A DNA stretch of 64,000 bases from Protofrankia sp963555925. Its GTDB lineage: Bacteria > Actinomycetota > Actinomycetes > Frankiales > Frankiaceae. The position numbers were made by a program, and so were the translations under genes. Shown piece after piece: positions 43,433 through 51,570 of the stretch (positions within the stretch are counted from its first letter, which is position 1; each line of letters begins with the position of its first letter). The stretch is taken from assembly GCA_963555925.1 (NCBI GenBank), contig CAUVXJ010000100.1:62001-126000 (forward strand). Direction: 5' to 3'. The notes below the pieces were generated by a model, which was not told where the DNA came from, did no database searches, and saw nothing but the letters and a program-made list of their open reading frames with translations.

Positions 43433-45337
43433 TTGATCCTGCTCGCACCGCTAGCTTCGAGCTCGGACCAGCACGGTGGAAAGGCGACCGGACTGCGGAA
43501 GATACTTGAGATCGGGCTGCTGACTCCGCTGGGCGTCGTTCTCAGCGCCGACTCCGTCCGCGAAATGCTGAGCGAGCAGGCCAATGGAAAAGCTGAGCTC
43601 CTGTCATGGATCAATGCCGTGGACAGCCCGCTCGCGGTTCGATCGTCAGCTTCCGTCGAGGACGGTTTGGCGCGATCGTTCGCCGGTGTATTCGAGACCC
43701 GGACAAACGTCGCGCCGGTGATCGCGGACGTCCTCAAGGCCATTCGTGAGGTTAGTTCAAGTAGCCGTACCGAACGTGCGCGGGCGTACGCCGGCGAGCT
43801 GGATCAACATATTCCGGTGATTCTTCAGAAGATGGTGGTAAGCCCGATTGCCTCCGGCGTCACCTTCACCCGGTCGATCGGGACGGATGGGTGGGAGTGC
43901 GCGTACACGGAGTGGGTCGAGGGATACGGCGAACAACTGGTCGGGGGTCGAGTGACACCGTACCGAGTCGTGATCCCGTGGCGTGAGGACGAAAGCCTCG
44001 ACCGCGCGAGAACGGTTCTCTTTGGGGCGTCGCTCCCCCCCGTACAGGCAGGCGCCCTGTGGGACGCGCTCGAAGTGGTGCACAAGCGTGCGCCCGGCGA
44101 CTGGGACCTGGAGTGGTCGATTGGCCAAGACGGCGTCCTATGGATGCTCCAGATGCGGCCGGTAACGAGTACGGTGCTCGTCCCGGCATGGGACGGACGC
44201 GCAAGCGCGGTGGCCGCCTCACCTGGTGTCGCCGCTGGTCCGGCCCGCATTGTTGATGGCGTCGACGACCTCGCCGAGTTCCGGGACGGCGACGTGCTGA
44301 TTGCGGAGATCACTGAGGTCGACTACATACCCGCGCTGCGTCGCGCGAGCGCGATAGTGACAGAACAGGGTGGCGTCCTTTCACACGCGGCGATTGTCGC
44401 GCGTGAATTGGGTATACCGTGCGTGGTCGGCTTGACCGGCGCACGGTCGCTACTGAGCGGCGGGACGCCCACAACCGTCGACGGAACGTCGGGACTCGTG
44501 CGCCAGGGAACGACGGTGCTCGGTGGGCGCGTATCGCTGGATGCGGATCTCAGGACTCTGTCGCTCTACGACCGCGGCCTGGAGGTACCCGCCGGAGGTC
44601 GCTCCTTCTATGTCGAGGCGTTGCCAGACGGACTGGTCGCCTACACCGCCGACGAAATCGACACAACCGAGCGGACGACGGCGGAGGCTGATCTGCGCCG
44701 GCACTTCGGCCGGCCGGTCGACGTCGTCCCGGATCAGAAACTGCTGTGGTACTGGGAATGGCGCCGCTATAACCGTCTACATACTGTGACCTTTTTGGAG
44801 TCGCGATTCAGGACCGCCGTGGCGCGCTGGGATCGGGATAGCTTGACACAGGTCACCGAGGTGGTTCTCACACTCGCCGACGAAACGGCCGGCTCCGTCC
44901 GAGAATCCAAAATTCATGACCTTTACCTCCGGGAACTTGGCGCGGCCCTGCATGCCTTGTGCGGCATGGCGGTGGAGGGCATGGGAACCTGGGAGGGAAT
45001 TCGCGACACACTTGGATGGCGGAAAGAAGCCGGTGTCAGTTTCGCTGAGATGCTGATGGCTCCGGCGGCTAGCTATCCGGAACGGATCGAGCGCATCCGA
45101 GAGTGCCTCACGGTACTGGCAGACCTTCGCAACAACGCCTTTCCGCGCTTTTCGCAAACCGGTGCCTTCACTGCCGAATACTTCGGTGATCGGTCGGTCC
45201 TGGTCGAGGCGGTGTGCCGCGAACAGGGTCTGGACTGTCAGGACGAGTCCGCGGCGCTCGATATCCTGTACGGTCTGCCGGACTACCTTCGATTCGATGA
45301 CCACTGGATGGGTCGGGCGCTGGCACTTGGCGAGTGA
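43433..45337 (+). CDS. PEP-synthase/rifampin-phosphotransferase-like protein
   Basis: 634 residues starting at a TTG at 43433 with AGGGA 10 bases upstream; a stop just before leaves little choice. An ATP-grasp-type nucleotide domain (HGGKATGLRKILEIGLLTP, VRSSASVEDGLARSFAGVFE) is followed by the swivelling phosphohistidine domain with catalytic His318 in GGVLSHAAIVARELGIPCVV. The last 280 residues are a largely helical domain that matches neither the PEP/pyruvate barrel nor a domain I can name. In PEP synthase and rifampin phosphotransferase the His domain carries phosphate to a substrate domain; here the C-terminal domain probably plays that part, acting on the peptide or a resistance substrate. 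Confidence 0.8.
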   Translation: MILLAPLASSSDQHGGKATGLRKILEIGLLTPLGVVLSADSVREMLSEQANGKAELLSWINAVDSPLAVRSSASVEDGLARSFAGVFETRTNVAPVIADVLKAIREVSSSSRTERARAYAGELDQHIPVILQKMVVSPIASGVTFTRSIGTDGWECAYTEWVEGYGEQLVGGRVTPYRVVIPWREDESLDRARTVLFGASLPPVQAGALWDALEVVHKRAPGDWDLEWSIGQDGVLWMLQMRPVTSTVLVPAWDGRASAVAASPGVAAGPARIVDGVDDLAEFRDGDVLIAEITEVDYIPALRRASAIVTEQGGVLSHAAIVARELGIPCVVGLTGARSLLSGGTPTTVDGTSGLVRQGTTVLGGRVSLDADLRTLSLYDRGLEVPAGGRSFYVEALPDGLVAYTADEIDTTERTTAEADLRRHFGRPVDVVPDQKLLWYWEWRRYNRLHTVTFLESRFRTAVARWDRDSLTQVTEVVLTLADETAGSVRESKIHDLYLRELGAALHALCGMAVEGMGTWEGIRDTLGWRKEAGVSFAEMLMAPAASYPERIERIRECLTVLADLRNNAFPRFSQTGAFTAEYFGDRSVLVEAVCREQGLDCQDESAALDILYGLPDYLRFDDHWMGRALALGE

Positions 45338-45343
45338 AGCCGA

Positions 45344-46954
45344 TCAGGGCTGTTTCCGCTGAAACCCCTGCTCGTCCCAGACCGGTTCGTCCGTCTGCAC
45401 GATGGTGCCGTCAGCGGCAAAGATCATATAACGATCGAAGGAGCGAGCAAACCATCGGTCGTGGGTGACCGCCAGCACCGATCCTTCGTATTCCGCCAGT
45501 CCTCGTTCCAAAGCCTCGGCGCTGGCCATGTCGAGATTGTCTGTCGGCTCGTCGAGCAGGAGCAAGGTTGCGCCGCTGATTTCCAGAAGTAGGATCTGAA
45601 GGCGGGCCTGCTGACCCCCCGAAAGGTCTAGAAAGCGACGGTCGGGCTGCCGGTGGAGCTCGTACCTGCGTAACGCTTCCATGATCTGCCCCCGGTCGCG
45701 GCCAAATGTCGACAAAATATCGACGAGGCTGGCGTTACCCAGATCCGGGCGATCGTGCATCTGGGTGAAGAAGCCCGGCTTTACGCGGGCACCCAACCGG
45801 AATTTTCCTTGAGAGGAAACTGCACCATCGCCCGCCAGTAGCCTCAGGAAATGCGACTTTCCGGTACCGTTTCTACCGAGAACAGCGATTCGCTCGCCGA
45901 ACGCAAGGTCCAAATCGAATGGCTTGGTCAGACCGACCAGCTCAAGGCCCTCGCACGTCACGGCACGTTTGCCGGTACGACCGCCCCGCAGGCGCATCGT
46001 TATCTTCTGCTCCGGGGGCCGCGTCTGAGGAGGCCCCTTTTCTTCGAAACGGGCGAGCCGGGTCTGTGCCGCCTGGTATCGAGATGCCATGGCGGTGCTC
46101 ATAGCTGCTTGGACCCGGAGCGTAGCGACCATGTCGATCAGACGGCGGTGTTCGTCGTCCCACCGTCGTCTAAGTTCGTCAATCCGCCGAAACCGCGCTT
46201 CGCGAGCCTCGTGATAGTTACCGAACCCACCGCCGTGTATCCAGGCCAAACCGTCCTCAACCGTTATGAGGCGGCGAGCGGCGGCGGCGAGGAGCTCGCG
46301 GTCGTGGGAAACGAGAAGGACGGTCTTTGTCGTCTCCTTGAGACGACTCTCCAACCAGAGTTTACCCGCGACGTCGAGATAGTTGTCCGGCTCGTCCAGG
46401 AGCAGCACATCGTCCGGCCCCCGAAAGAGCGCTTCCAGCACCAGGCGCTTCTGCTCACCGCCCGAAAGATCGCGAACCGGACGGTACTGGCAGCGATCGA
46501 AAGGCATCCCGAGCGCGGCCACGGTGCATGTATCCCACAGAACCTCGGCGTTATAACCACCGGCGTCACCCCAGTCCACCAGCGCCTGCGCGTATGCCGT
46601 CGACGTCACGTCGTTCTCGTCCTCGATCATGACAAGCTCAGCGCGTTCAACGGCCTGCCCCGCGGCACACAGATTTGGGCCGGAGACCGAAACAAGGAGA
46701 GCCCTGACAGAGATGTCGTTACTAATCGATCCGATGAACTGGGGCATGACGCCGATCGTCCCGCTGTGAACAGCGTTTCCGGCCGACGGGCTGAGTTCAC
46801 CAGCGAGGATGCGCATCAAGGTCGTCTTACCCGCGCCGTTTGGTCCGATCAAACCCGCGACTTCAGCCTGGCCGACTCGGAACGAGACGTCGTCCAGCAG
46901 GTCGGTGCCGTCAGGCAACACGTATGCGAGGTGCGCGACTTCAAGATGGCCCAC
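45344..46954 (-). CDS. ABC-F family ATPase (ribosome-protection type)
   Basis: 536 residues with two fused ABC domains and no membrane segment. Walker A: GPNGAGKTTLMRIL (about 37) and GRNGTGKSHFLRLL (about 370). Signatures: LSGGEQKRLVLEAL and LSGGQQARLQILLL. Walker B: VLLLDEPDNYLD and LLLLDEPTDNLD. The inter-domain linker is a charged helical pair (RFRRIDELRRRWDDEHRRL). Such proteins relieve ribosome-targeting antibiotics or tune translation, and are often self-resistance genes beside antibiotic clusters. It is convergent with the phosphotransferase gene (6 bp apart), which suggests, but does not prove, an immunity role for the RiPP-like pathway. Confidence 0.85.
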   Translation of the reverse strand: MGHLEVAHLAYVLPDGTDLLDDVSFRVGQAEVAGLIGPNGAGKTTLMRILAGELSPSAGNAVHSGTIGVMPQFIGSISNDISVRALLVSVSGPNLCAAGQAVERAELVMIEDENDVTSTAYAQALVDWGDAGGYNAEVLWDTCTVAALGMPFDRCQYRPVRDLSGGEQKRLVLEALFRGPDDVLLLDEPDNYLDVAGKLWLESRLKETTKTVLLVSHDRELLAAAARRLITVEDGLAWIHGGGFGNYHEAREARFRRIDELRRRWDDEHRRLIDMVATLRVQAAMSTAMASRYQAAQTRLARFEEKGPPQTRPPEQKITMRLRGGRTGKRAVTCEGLELVGLTKPFDLDLAFGERIAVLGRNGTGKSHFLRLLAGDGAVSSQGKFRLGARVKPGFFTQMHDRPDLGNASLVDILSTFGRDRGQIMEALRRYELHRQPDRRFLDLSGGQQARLQILLLEISGATLLLLDEPTDNLDMASAEALERGLAEYEGSVLAVTHDRWFARSFDRYMIFAADGTIVQTDEPVWDEQGFQRKQP

Positions 46955-47082
46955 GGTGATCAGCCTGCTCCCTCACATAAACGCGATCAAGATCTGGCGG
47001 CGAGCCGGTCGGCGCAGGTCAGATCCTCCTGCACCCGGACCCAGACCGACTCAACAGACATCCACGATCGGCTGGATGCGGC

Positions 47083-47310
47083 CTAATGCCTCGACGCCGT
47101 CGGCACAGGGATCGCAACCACCGTGAGTCCATCGATGCCGGAGAAATCAGCGGGATTACACGTGTACACGGGTAGATCTTTAGATAGTGCCGTGGCCGCG
47201 ATCATAGCATCGAAGGCTCGGGCCGCCGGCGCGTCAAAGAGCAGGGGGTCGAAGTCTGCCTCAGCCGCGGGAAGGGTGGCCGGGTCCTCGATCCGCGACA
47301 ACATGATCAC
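47083..47310 (-). pseudogene. C-terminal remnant of a PIN-domain (VapC) toxin
   Basis: The 75-residue frame contains only the second half of a VapC: FDAPAARAFDAMIAATALSK with the conserved acidic residue, then PVYTCNPADFSGIDGLTVVAIP. The N-terminal half with the first catalytic Asp is absent, and no antitoxin gene is beside it. A MITE fragment lies just upstream (47350-47385), so the 5' part may have been lost at a MITE-associated deletion. It is unlikely to be a working toxin. Confidence 0.7.
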
Positions 47311-47349
47311 AGTGCTGGTGGCGTGGCATCCGTCGGGGACCCGGCCGCA

Positions 47350-47385
47350 CCCCGCGACGCCGCATCCCTGTTGCCGGGCGCTCTA
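47350..47385. repeat. MITE end fragment
   Basis: ccccgcgacgccgcat followed by ccctgttgccgggcgctc and TA. It matches the right end of the full MITEs plus about 17 internal bases, with one A-to-G change in the terminal repeat. It lies between the VapC remnant and the kinase gene. Confidence 0.7.
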
Positions 47386-47418
47386 ATATCGCCAGCACGG
47401 ATCTTTGAGAGGAACCCG

Positions 47419-49044
47419 ATGTCGTCTAGCGCCGTTCGTATCCCGCTGCATGCGCTGCGGACGACCGATCCGCTGAGCCTGGGTCGCCATCGCGTCCACG
47501 CCCGACTGGGCAGCGGCGGGATGGGAGTCGTCTACCTCGCGGACGGGCCGCTGGGGCAGGTGGCGATCAAAGTGGTCCGGATGGAGCTGGCCGACAACCC
47601 GGACTTTCGGACCCGGTTCCAGCGCGAGGTCCAGGCGTGCTTCCGGGTCGGTGGCACCTGCACCGCCCGGTTACTCGACTTCGACCTCACGGTCGACCAG
47701 CCCTGGCTTGCCACCGAGTTCCTCGACGCGCCAACGCTGGCAGGCCATGTGGACGCGCACGGCGCCCTGCCCGAAGCGGCCCAGCTGCTGCTCGGCGGCG
47801 GGCTCGCCGAGGCGTTGGTCTCGATCCACGCGGCGGGGCTCATCCACCGCGACCTCAAGCCGTCCAACGTCATCTGGACCTCGCACGGTCCGAAGGTCAT
47901 CGACTTCGGCATCGCCGCCGCGCGCGACACACAACCGTTGACCGTCACCGGGACGCTGGTCGGCACGCCCGGCTGGCTGTCCCCCGAACAGGTGAGCACC
48001 GGCACGATCGGCACCGCCTCGGACGTGTTCGCCTGGGCGGGTCTGGTCTGCTACGCGGCGACAGGCGAACCACCCTTCGGGAAGGGGACGATCGAGGCGA
48101 TCACTTATCGGATCATGAACGAGGAACCACGGGTCGACTACAACCGGGTGGCACCCCCGCTGCGTGACCTGATGCGCCAGGCGCTGTCCCGGGATCCGCA
48201 AGCCCGACCGACGGCGGAGCAGCTACGCACCGAGGTACTCGGCCGCACCATCGACTCCCCTGGCTACTCCCCCGCGCCAGGTCTGGCCGACCAGCTCACC
48301 AGGCTGCTGGAGCGTGGGCCGGACGGCTCGACCCTTCCCGATGGCCCGCCTGCCACCCCGCCCGGTACCGCGCCGGAACGCATCTCACGGCCGCCCGTCC
48401 CAGCACGGCGAACACGCTGGCCGCATCGGCGACGGCTCCTCGTCGCGGCGCTGGCCGCGGTACTCGTCGCCGCCGCCACAGTGGCGACCGTCACCGTGCT
48501 GACCGCCGACCGCGGGTCTGCCGACCGCGGGTCTGCCGACCGCGGGTCTGCGGACAACTCCTTCACCACGACGGGGCCGTGGCGGTTGAACGTGGTGGAT
48601 CAGATCAACGGACAGGACGACGGCTGCACCATCGCCCTCCGGGAGAGCACGACGGGTATACCCGTGACGCTGCCCGCGCAGATATACGGCGACAAGACCT
48701 TCCAGATTCACCAGACCGGCCGTTTTCAATGGGAGGCCACCGTCGGCTGCCGCCTTAGCGCACTTCCTGGCAGCGGAACCGCGACCCTCCCGTTCATCCA
48801 GGACCAGAGCGGCGATACCGATGCCTTCGCAGCACCCGCATCCGGCCGGGTCGCGGTAGAGGTGAAAGACTTCAGCGGAAACTCGGAATGCGATTTCCGA
48901 CTCCACGACGCGGCGACCGGACAAACCGTCGACGTCAACACAGCGACGCCGGACGGGGCGACCAGGATCCTCGAGACCAACGGCTGGCCACAGGTCTATC
49001 TCACGGACAGCAGCTGCAGGGTGAAGCTTTCCGCGGCACCCTGA
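47419..49044 (+). CDS. Receptor-type Ser/Thr protein kinase
   Basis: 541 residues. The kinase domain (about 20-275) has a Gly loop RLGSGGMGVVYLA, catalytic HRDLKPSNVIW, DFGIAAA and an APE-like SPEQ. A Pro-rich linker leads to one membrane helix (about 337-357, LLVAALAAVLVAAATVATVTV). The outer part (about 375-541) begins with three ADRGS repeats encoded by a 15-bp tandem repeat, then a beta-rich domain with four Cys. It probably senses an external signal and phosphorylates cytoplasmic targets. Start ATG at 47419, with GAGAGGA upstream. Confidence 0.88.
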   Translation: MSSSAVRIPLHALRTTDPLSLGRHRVHARLGSGGMGVVYLADGPLGQVAIKVVRMELADNPDFRTRFQREVQACFRVGGTCTARLLDFDLTVDQPWLATEFLDAPTLAGHVDAHGALPEAAQLLLGGGLAEALVSIHAAGLIHRDLKPSNVIWTSHGPKVIDFGIAAARDTQPLTVTGTLVGTPGWLSPEQVSTGTIGTASDVFAWAGLVCYAATGEPPFGKGTIEAITYRIMNEEPRVDYNRVAPPLRDLMRQALSRDPQARPTAEQLRTEVLGRTIDSPGYSPAPGLADQLTRLLERGPDGSTLPDGPPATPPGTAPERISRPPVPARRTRWPHRRRLLVAALAAVLVAAATVATVTVLTADRGSADRGSADRGSADNSFTTTGPWRLNVVDQINGQDDGCTIALRESTTGIPVTLPAQIYGDKTFQIHQTGRFQWEATVGCRLSALPGSGTATLPFIQDQSGDTDAFAAPASGRVAVEVKDFSGNSECDFRLHDAATGQTVDVNTATPDGATRILETNGWPQVYLTDSSCRVKLSAAP

Positions 49045-49100
49045 CACCGACGTCACGTGCGCCAACGCCATCAAGCCGGTATAGCAACGAAGGGATTCAC

Positions 49101-49976
49101 ATGGACATCGGACGGGTCGGCATCTGGTCGATCGCCCTGGATACACAACCGCTGTCCGCCGCACAGAACGCGGTCGCCGAACTCGACGAACTCGGGTTCG
49201 GCGCCCTGTGGATTCCCGAGGCCACGGGCAAGGAGATCATGAGCCACGCAGCGCTGCTGCTCGCCGCCAGCCGGCGCATGGTCGTCGCCACCGGGATCGC
49301 GAACCTGTGGGCCCGCGACGCGACCGCCATGGTCAACGCCCAGCGCACCCTGACCGAAGGATTCCCCGACCGTTTCCTGCTCGGTATCGGCGTCAGCCAC
49401 ACCCTCGCCGTCGCCCACCGCGGCCACCAGATGGCCAGCCCACTCCAGGTCACCCGCGACTACCTCGCGGCCATGGACGCCGCCCCCTACTACGGCGCCC
49501 CACCCGCCACCGGTCTGCACCGCATCCTCGCGGCCCTCGGACCGAAGATGCTCACGCTCGCCGCCGAACGCACCGGCGGCGCACACACCTATACCGTTCC
49601 CGTCGAACACACGGAGTTCGCCCGCCGCCACCTCGGAGAAGGACCCCTCCTCATCCCCGAGCAGAAAGTCGTCCTCGTCACCGACCCCGGCGACGCCCGC
49701 CGCATCGCCCGCGCCAACGTCAGCCGCGTCATCCGCCTCCCCAACTACGCCAACAACCTGCGCCGACACGGCTTCACCGACGACGACATCGCCGGCCAGG
49801 GCAGCGACCGCCTCATCGACGCCCTCGTCGCCTGGGGCACCCTCGACGACATCCACCGCAGAGTCAAGGACCACCTCGACGCCGGCGCTGACCACGTCGC
49901 CCTCCAGGTCCTGACCGCCGACCCGACAGCGCTCCCCCGGCGGGAATGGGGCGAACTCGCCGCACTGATCCACTAG
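49101..49976 (+). CDS. LLM-class F420-dependent oxidoreductase
   Basis: 291-residue luciferase-like TIM barrel. MDIGRVGIWSIALDTQPLSA, ALWIPEATGKEIMSHAALLL and PDRFLLGIGVSHTL match the actinobacterial F420-type LLM group; the C-terminus GADHVALQVL is typical. It should use reduced F420 or flavin on an unknown substrate. Start at the ATG at 49101, preceded by AAGGGA. It follows the kinase gene by 56 bp on the same strand. A MITE end follows its stop codon. Confidence 0.85.
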   Translation: MDIGRVGIWSIALDTQPLSAAQNAVAELDELGFGALWIPEATGKEIMSHAALLLAASRRMVVATGIANLWARDATAMVNAQRTLTEGFPDRFLLGIGVSHTLAVAHRGHQMASPLQVTRDYLAAMDAAPYYGAPPATGLHRILAALGPKMLTLAAERTGGAHTYTVPVEHTEFARRHLGEGPLLIPEQKVVLVTDPGDARRIARANVSRVIRLPNYANNLRRHGFTDDDIAGQGSDRLIDALVAWGTLDDIHRRVKDHLDAGADHVALQVLTADPTALPRREWGELAALIH

Positions 49977-49981
49977 ACGAG

Positions 49982-50002
49982 TACAAGCGCCCGGCAACAG
50001 GG
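49982..50002 (+). repeat. MITE end fragment
   Basis: TA, then caagcgcccggcaacaggg, a solitary and slightly diverged copy of the MITE terminal repeat, seven bases after the stop of the LLM oxidoreductase. Confidence 0.6.
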
Positions 50003-50062
50003 AATTAGACCAAGAAACAGAGCTGGGGTTCGACACCAGGACGAACCGCAGTCCGGCCGACG

Positions 50063-50758
50063 TCAGCCTCTCTTGAATGCCTCCCGGCGCAGCATCTGGA
50101 ACAGTGTGGGAGCGCCCTCGAGTGTTGTCACTGCGACCGCCTTCCGCACGAACCGGACATTGACCGCCTGCTCGAGCAGGCTCGCGGCGAGGTCGGCGCG
50201 GCTGGTGAAGATGCCCGGCGCCTGATCCTCGTGAAGCTCGTACCTCGTCACCCCGGCAGCATCGAACAGACCTGACGGGCGCATGATCGTCCACTCCAGG
50301 TCGCTGGCGCGGACGAGTTCCTCCATGAGCCGCATGTCCGCGTACGTCGTCTTGCCGATCGTCGCAGTGAGCAACGGCTGCATGACTCGGTTCATCAGAA
50401 AACCGCCGTCAGCATGATAATGCGGCTCGGTGGCACTCGAGCTGACCACGGCCAGTCGCTTGATCCCGTGCGTGGCCATCGCGGCGGCGATGGTGCGCAC
50501 GCCGTCGCTGTAGACACTGATCGGCTTGCGCGTGAAGGGCACGCCGAGCGTCGACAGCACGACATGTGCCCCGTCGATCGCGCGATCGACGGCCGGCGCG
50601 TCATGGACGTCAGCCTCCACGACGTCCAGTCGTTCGTGCGTGATCGGGAAATCGGCCGGCCGCCTGGTCACCGCTACGACGTCGTGGCGGGCGGCGAGCG
50701 CCTGCTCCGTCAGCAGTCGGCCGGTCAACCCGTTGGCCCCGAAGACGACGATCCTCAT
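50063..50758 (-). CDS. NAD(P)-binding (NmrA/atypical SDR) protein
   Basis: 231 residues with an N-terminal Rossmann motif MRIVVFGANGLTGRLLTEQA and the pattern HVVLSTLGVPF and KRLAVVSSSATEP of NAD(P)H-binding epimerase/NmrA-like proteins. It is a probable oxidoreductase or redox sensor of unknown substrate. I start at the ATG at 50758. It is divergent from a MarR-type gene with a perfect palindrome between them, so it is probably that regulator's target. Confidence 0.85.
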   Translation of the reverse strand: MRIVVFGANGLTGRLLTEQALAARHDVVAVTRRPADFPITHERLDVVEADVHDAPAVDRAIDGAHVVLSTLGVPFTRKPISVYSDGVRTIAAAMATHGIKRLAVVSSSATEPHYHADGGFLMNRVMQPLLTATIGKTTYADMRLMEELVRASDLEWTIMRPSGLFDAAGVTRYELHEDQAPGIFTSRADLAASLLEQAVNVRFVRKAVAVTTLEGAPTLFQMLRREAFKRG

Positions 50759-50809
50759 GGTTACGCTCCTCCTGACCCGCAGGCGCGGGTCACGATCTAA
50801 TACTACGAA

Positions 50810-50826
50810 TCTCGTATGATACGAGA
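50810..50826. promoter_or_regulatory. Perfect 17-bp palindrome, probable MarR operator
   Basis: TCTCGTAT-g-ATACGAGA lies 52 bp from the NAD(P)-binding gene and 32 bp from the MarR gene, in their shared promoter region. Its size and symmetry fit a MarR dimer site and suggest repression of both genes. Confidence 0.7.
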
Positions 50827-50857
50827 ACGATAACATGACACGGGGAGGTCAGGGGGA

Positions 50858-51367
50858 TTGGCAGCGCGAGGTGTTGACGGATCGGCATCTGGCGAGGAAG
50901 GACGAACCCGGAGCCGGCGGATCGCCGAGGCCAAGCTGAGCCTGCGCGAGCTGCGGATCGAACTGGCAGTGCTCAATCACCGGGTGGGCTCGCGGATAGA
51001 GATCAAGGACGTGGACTTCGACTGTCTCGACGTCATCACACGCCACGGCCCGATCAGCCCGAGCACTCTTGCACGTCGCGTCGGTGTGCACCTGGCCACG
51101 ATGACCGGCATTCTCGACCGCCTCGAGAGGGGCGGTTGGATCGTGCGGGACCGGGTCGAGAGCGACCGGCGTGCTGTGCTCATACGCGGCGTGCCCGACA
51201 AGCAGCGCGACATCTTCCGGCTGTACGACGGTATGAACCGCTCGCTGGACAGGATCCTTGAGAACTACAGCGACGACGAGATCGACCTCGTCGTCGATTT
51301 CCTGCGACGCTGCACCGAAGCCGGGCAATCCGCCACGGACCAGCTCGCGAAGGACTCCGACCCCTGA
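50858..51367 (+). CDS. MarR-family transcriptional regulator
   Basis: 169 residues. The winged helix is clear: FDCLDVITRHGPISPSTLA, RRVGVHLATMTGILDRLER and the wing WIVRDRVESDRRAVLIRG. Flanking helices form the dimer interface. The start is a TTG at 50858 with GGGGA close upstream. Divergent from the NAD(P)-binding gene; the palindrome at 50810-50826 is its likely operator. The inducing ligand is unknown. Confidence 0.88.
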   Translation: MAARGVDGSASGEEGRTRSRRIAEAKLSLRELRIELAVLNHRVGSRIEIKDVDFDCLDVITRHGPISPSTLARRVGVHLATMTGILDRLERGGWIVRDRVESDRRAVLIRGVPDKQRDIFRLYDGMNRSLDRILENYSDDEIDLVVDFLRRCTEAGQSATDQLAKDSDP

Positions 51368-51570
51368 GCGGAAAAATTGCCCGGAACGACCCGCTGACCC
51401 ACCTCCCGTCCGGAATGTTCACCGCGAACGCCGCCTTGCCGGCCTTGGCCGCCATGGCGCACGCCCTCGGTGTCAGCTCGGGCTGTTGTTGCCATGGACG
51501 ATTCGTTCCGCGTTCTCGTCCGCCGGGTTCCACACGACGTCATTGTCCGGTAGAGGGGTAGACGCTATCA

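Noticed and set aside
45851..47086. Long plus-strand frame opposite the ABC-F gene
   Set aside because: It is antisense to clear ABC ATPase motifs and has no recognisable features of its own.
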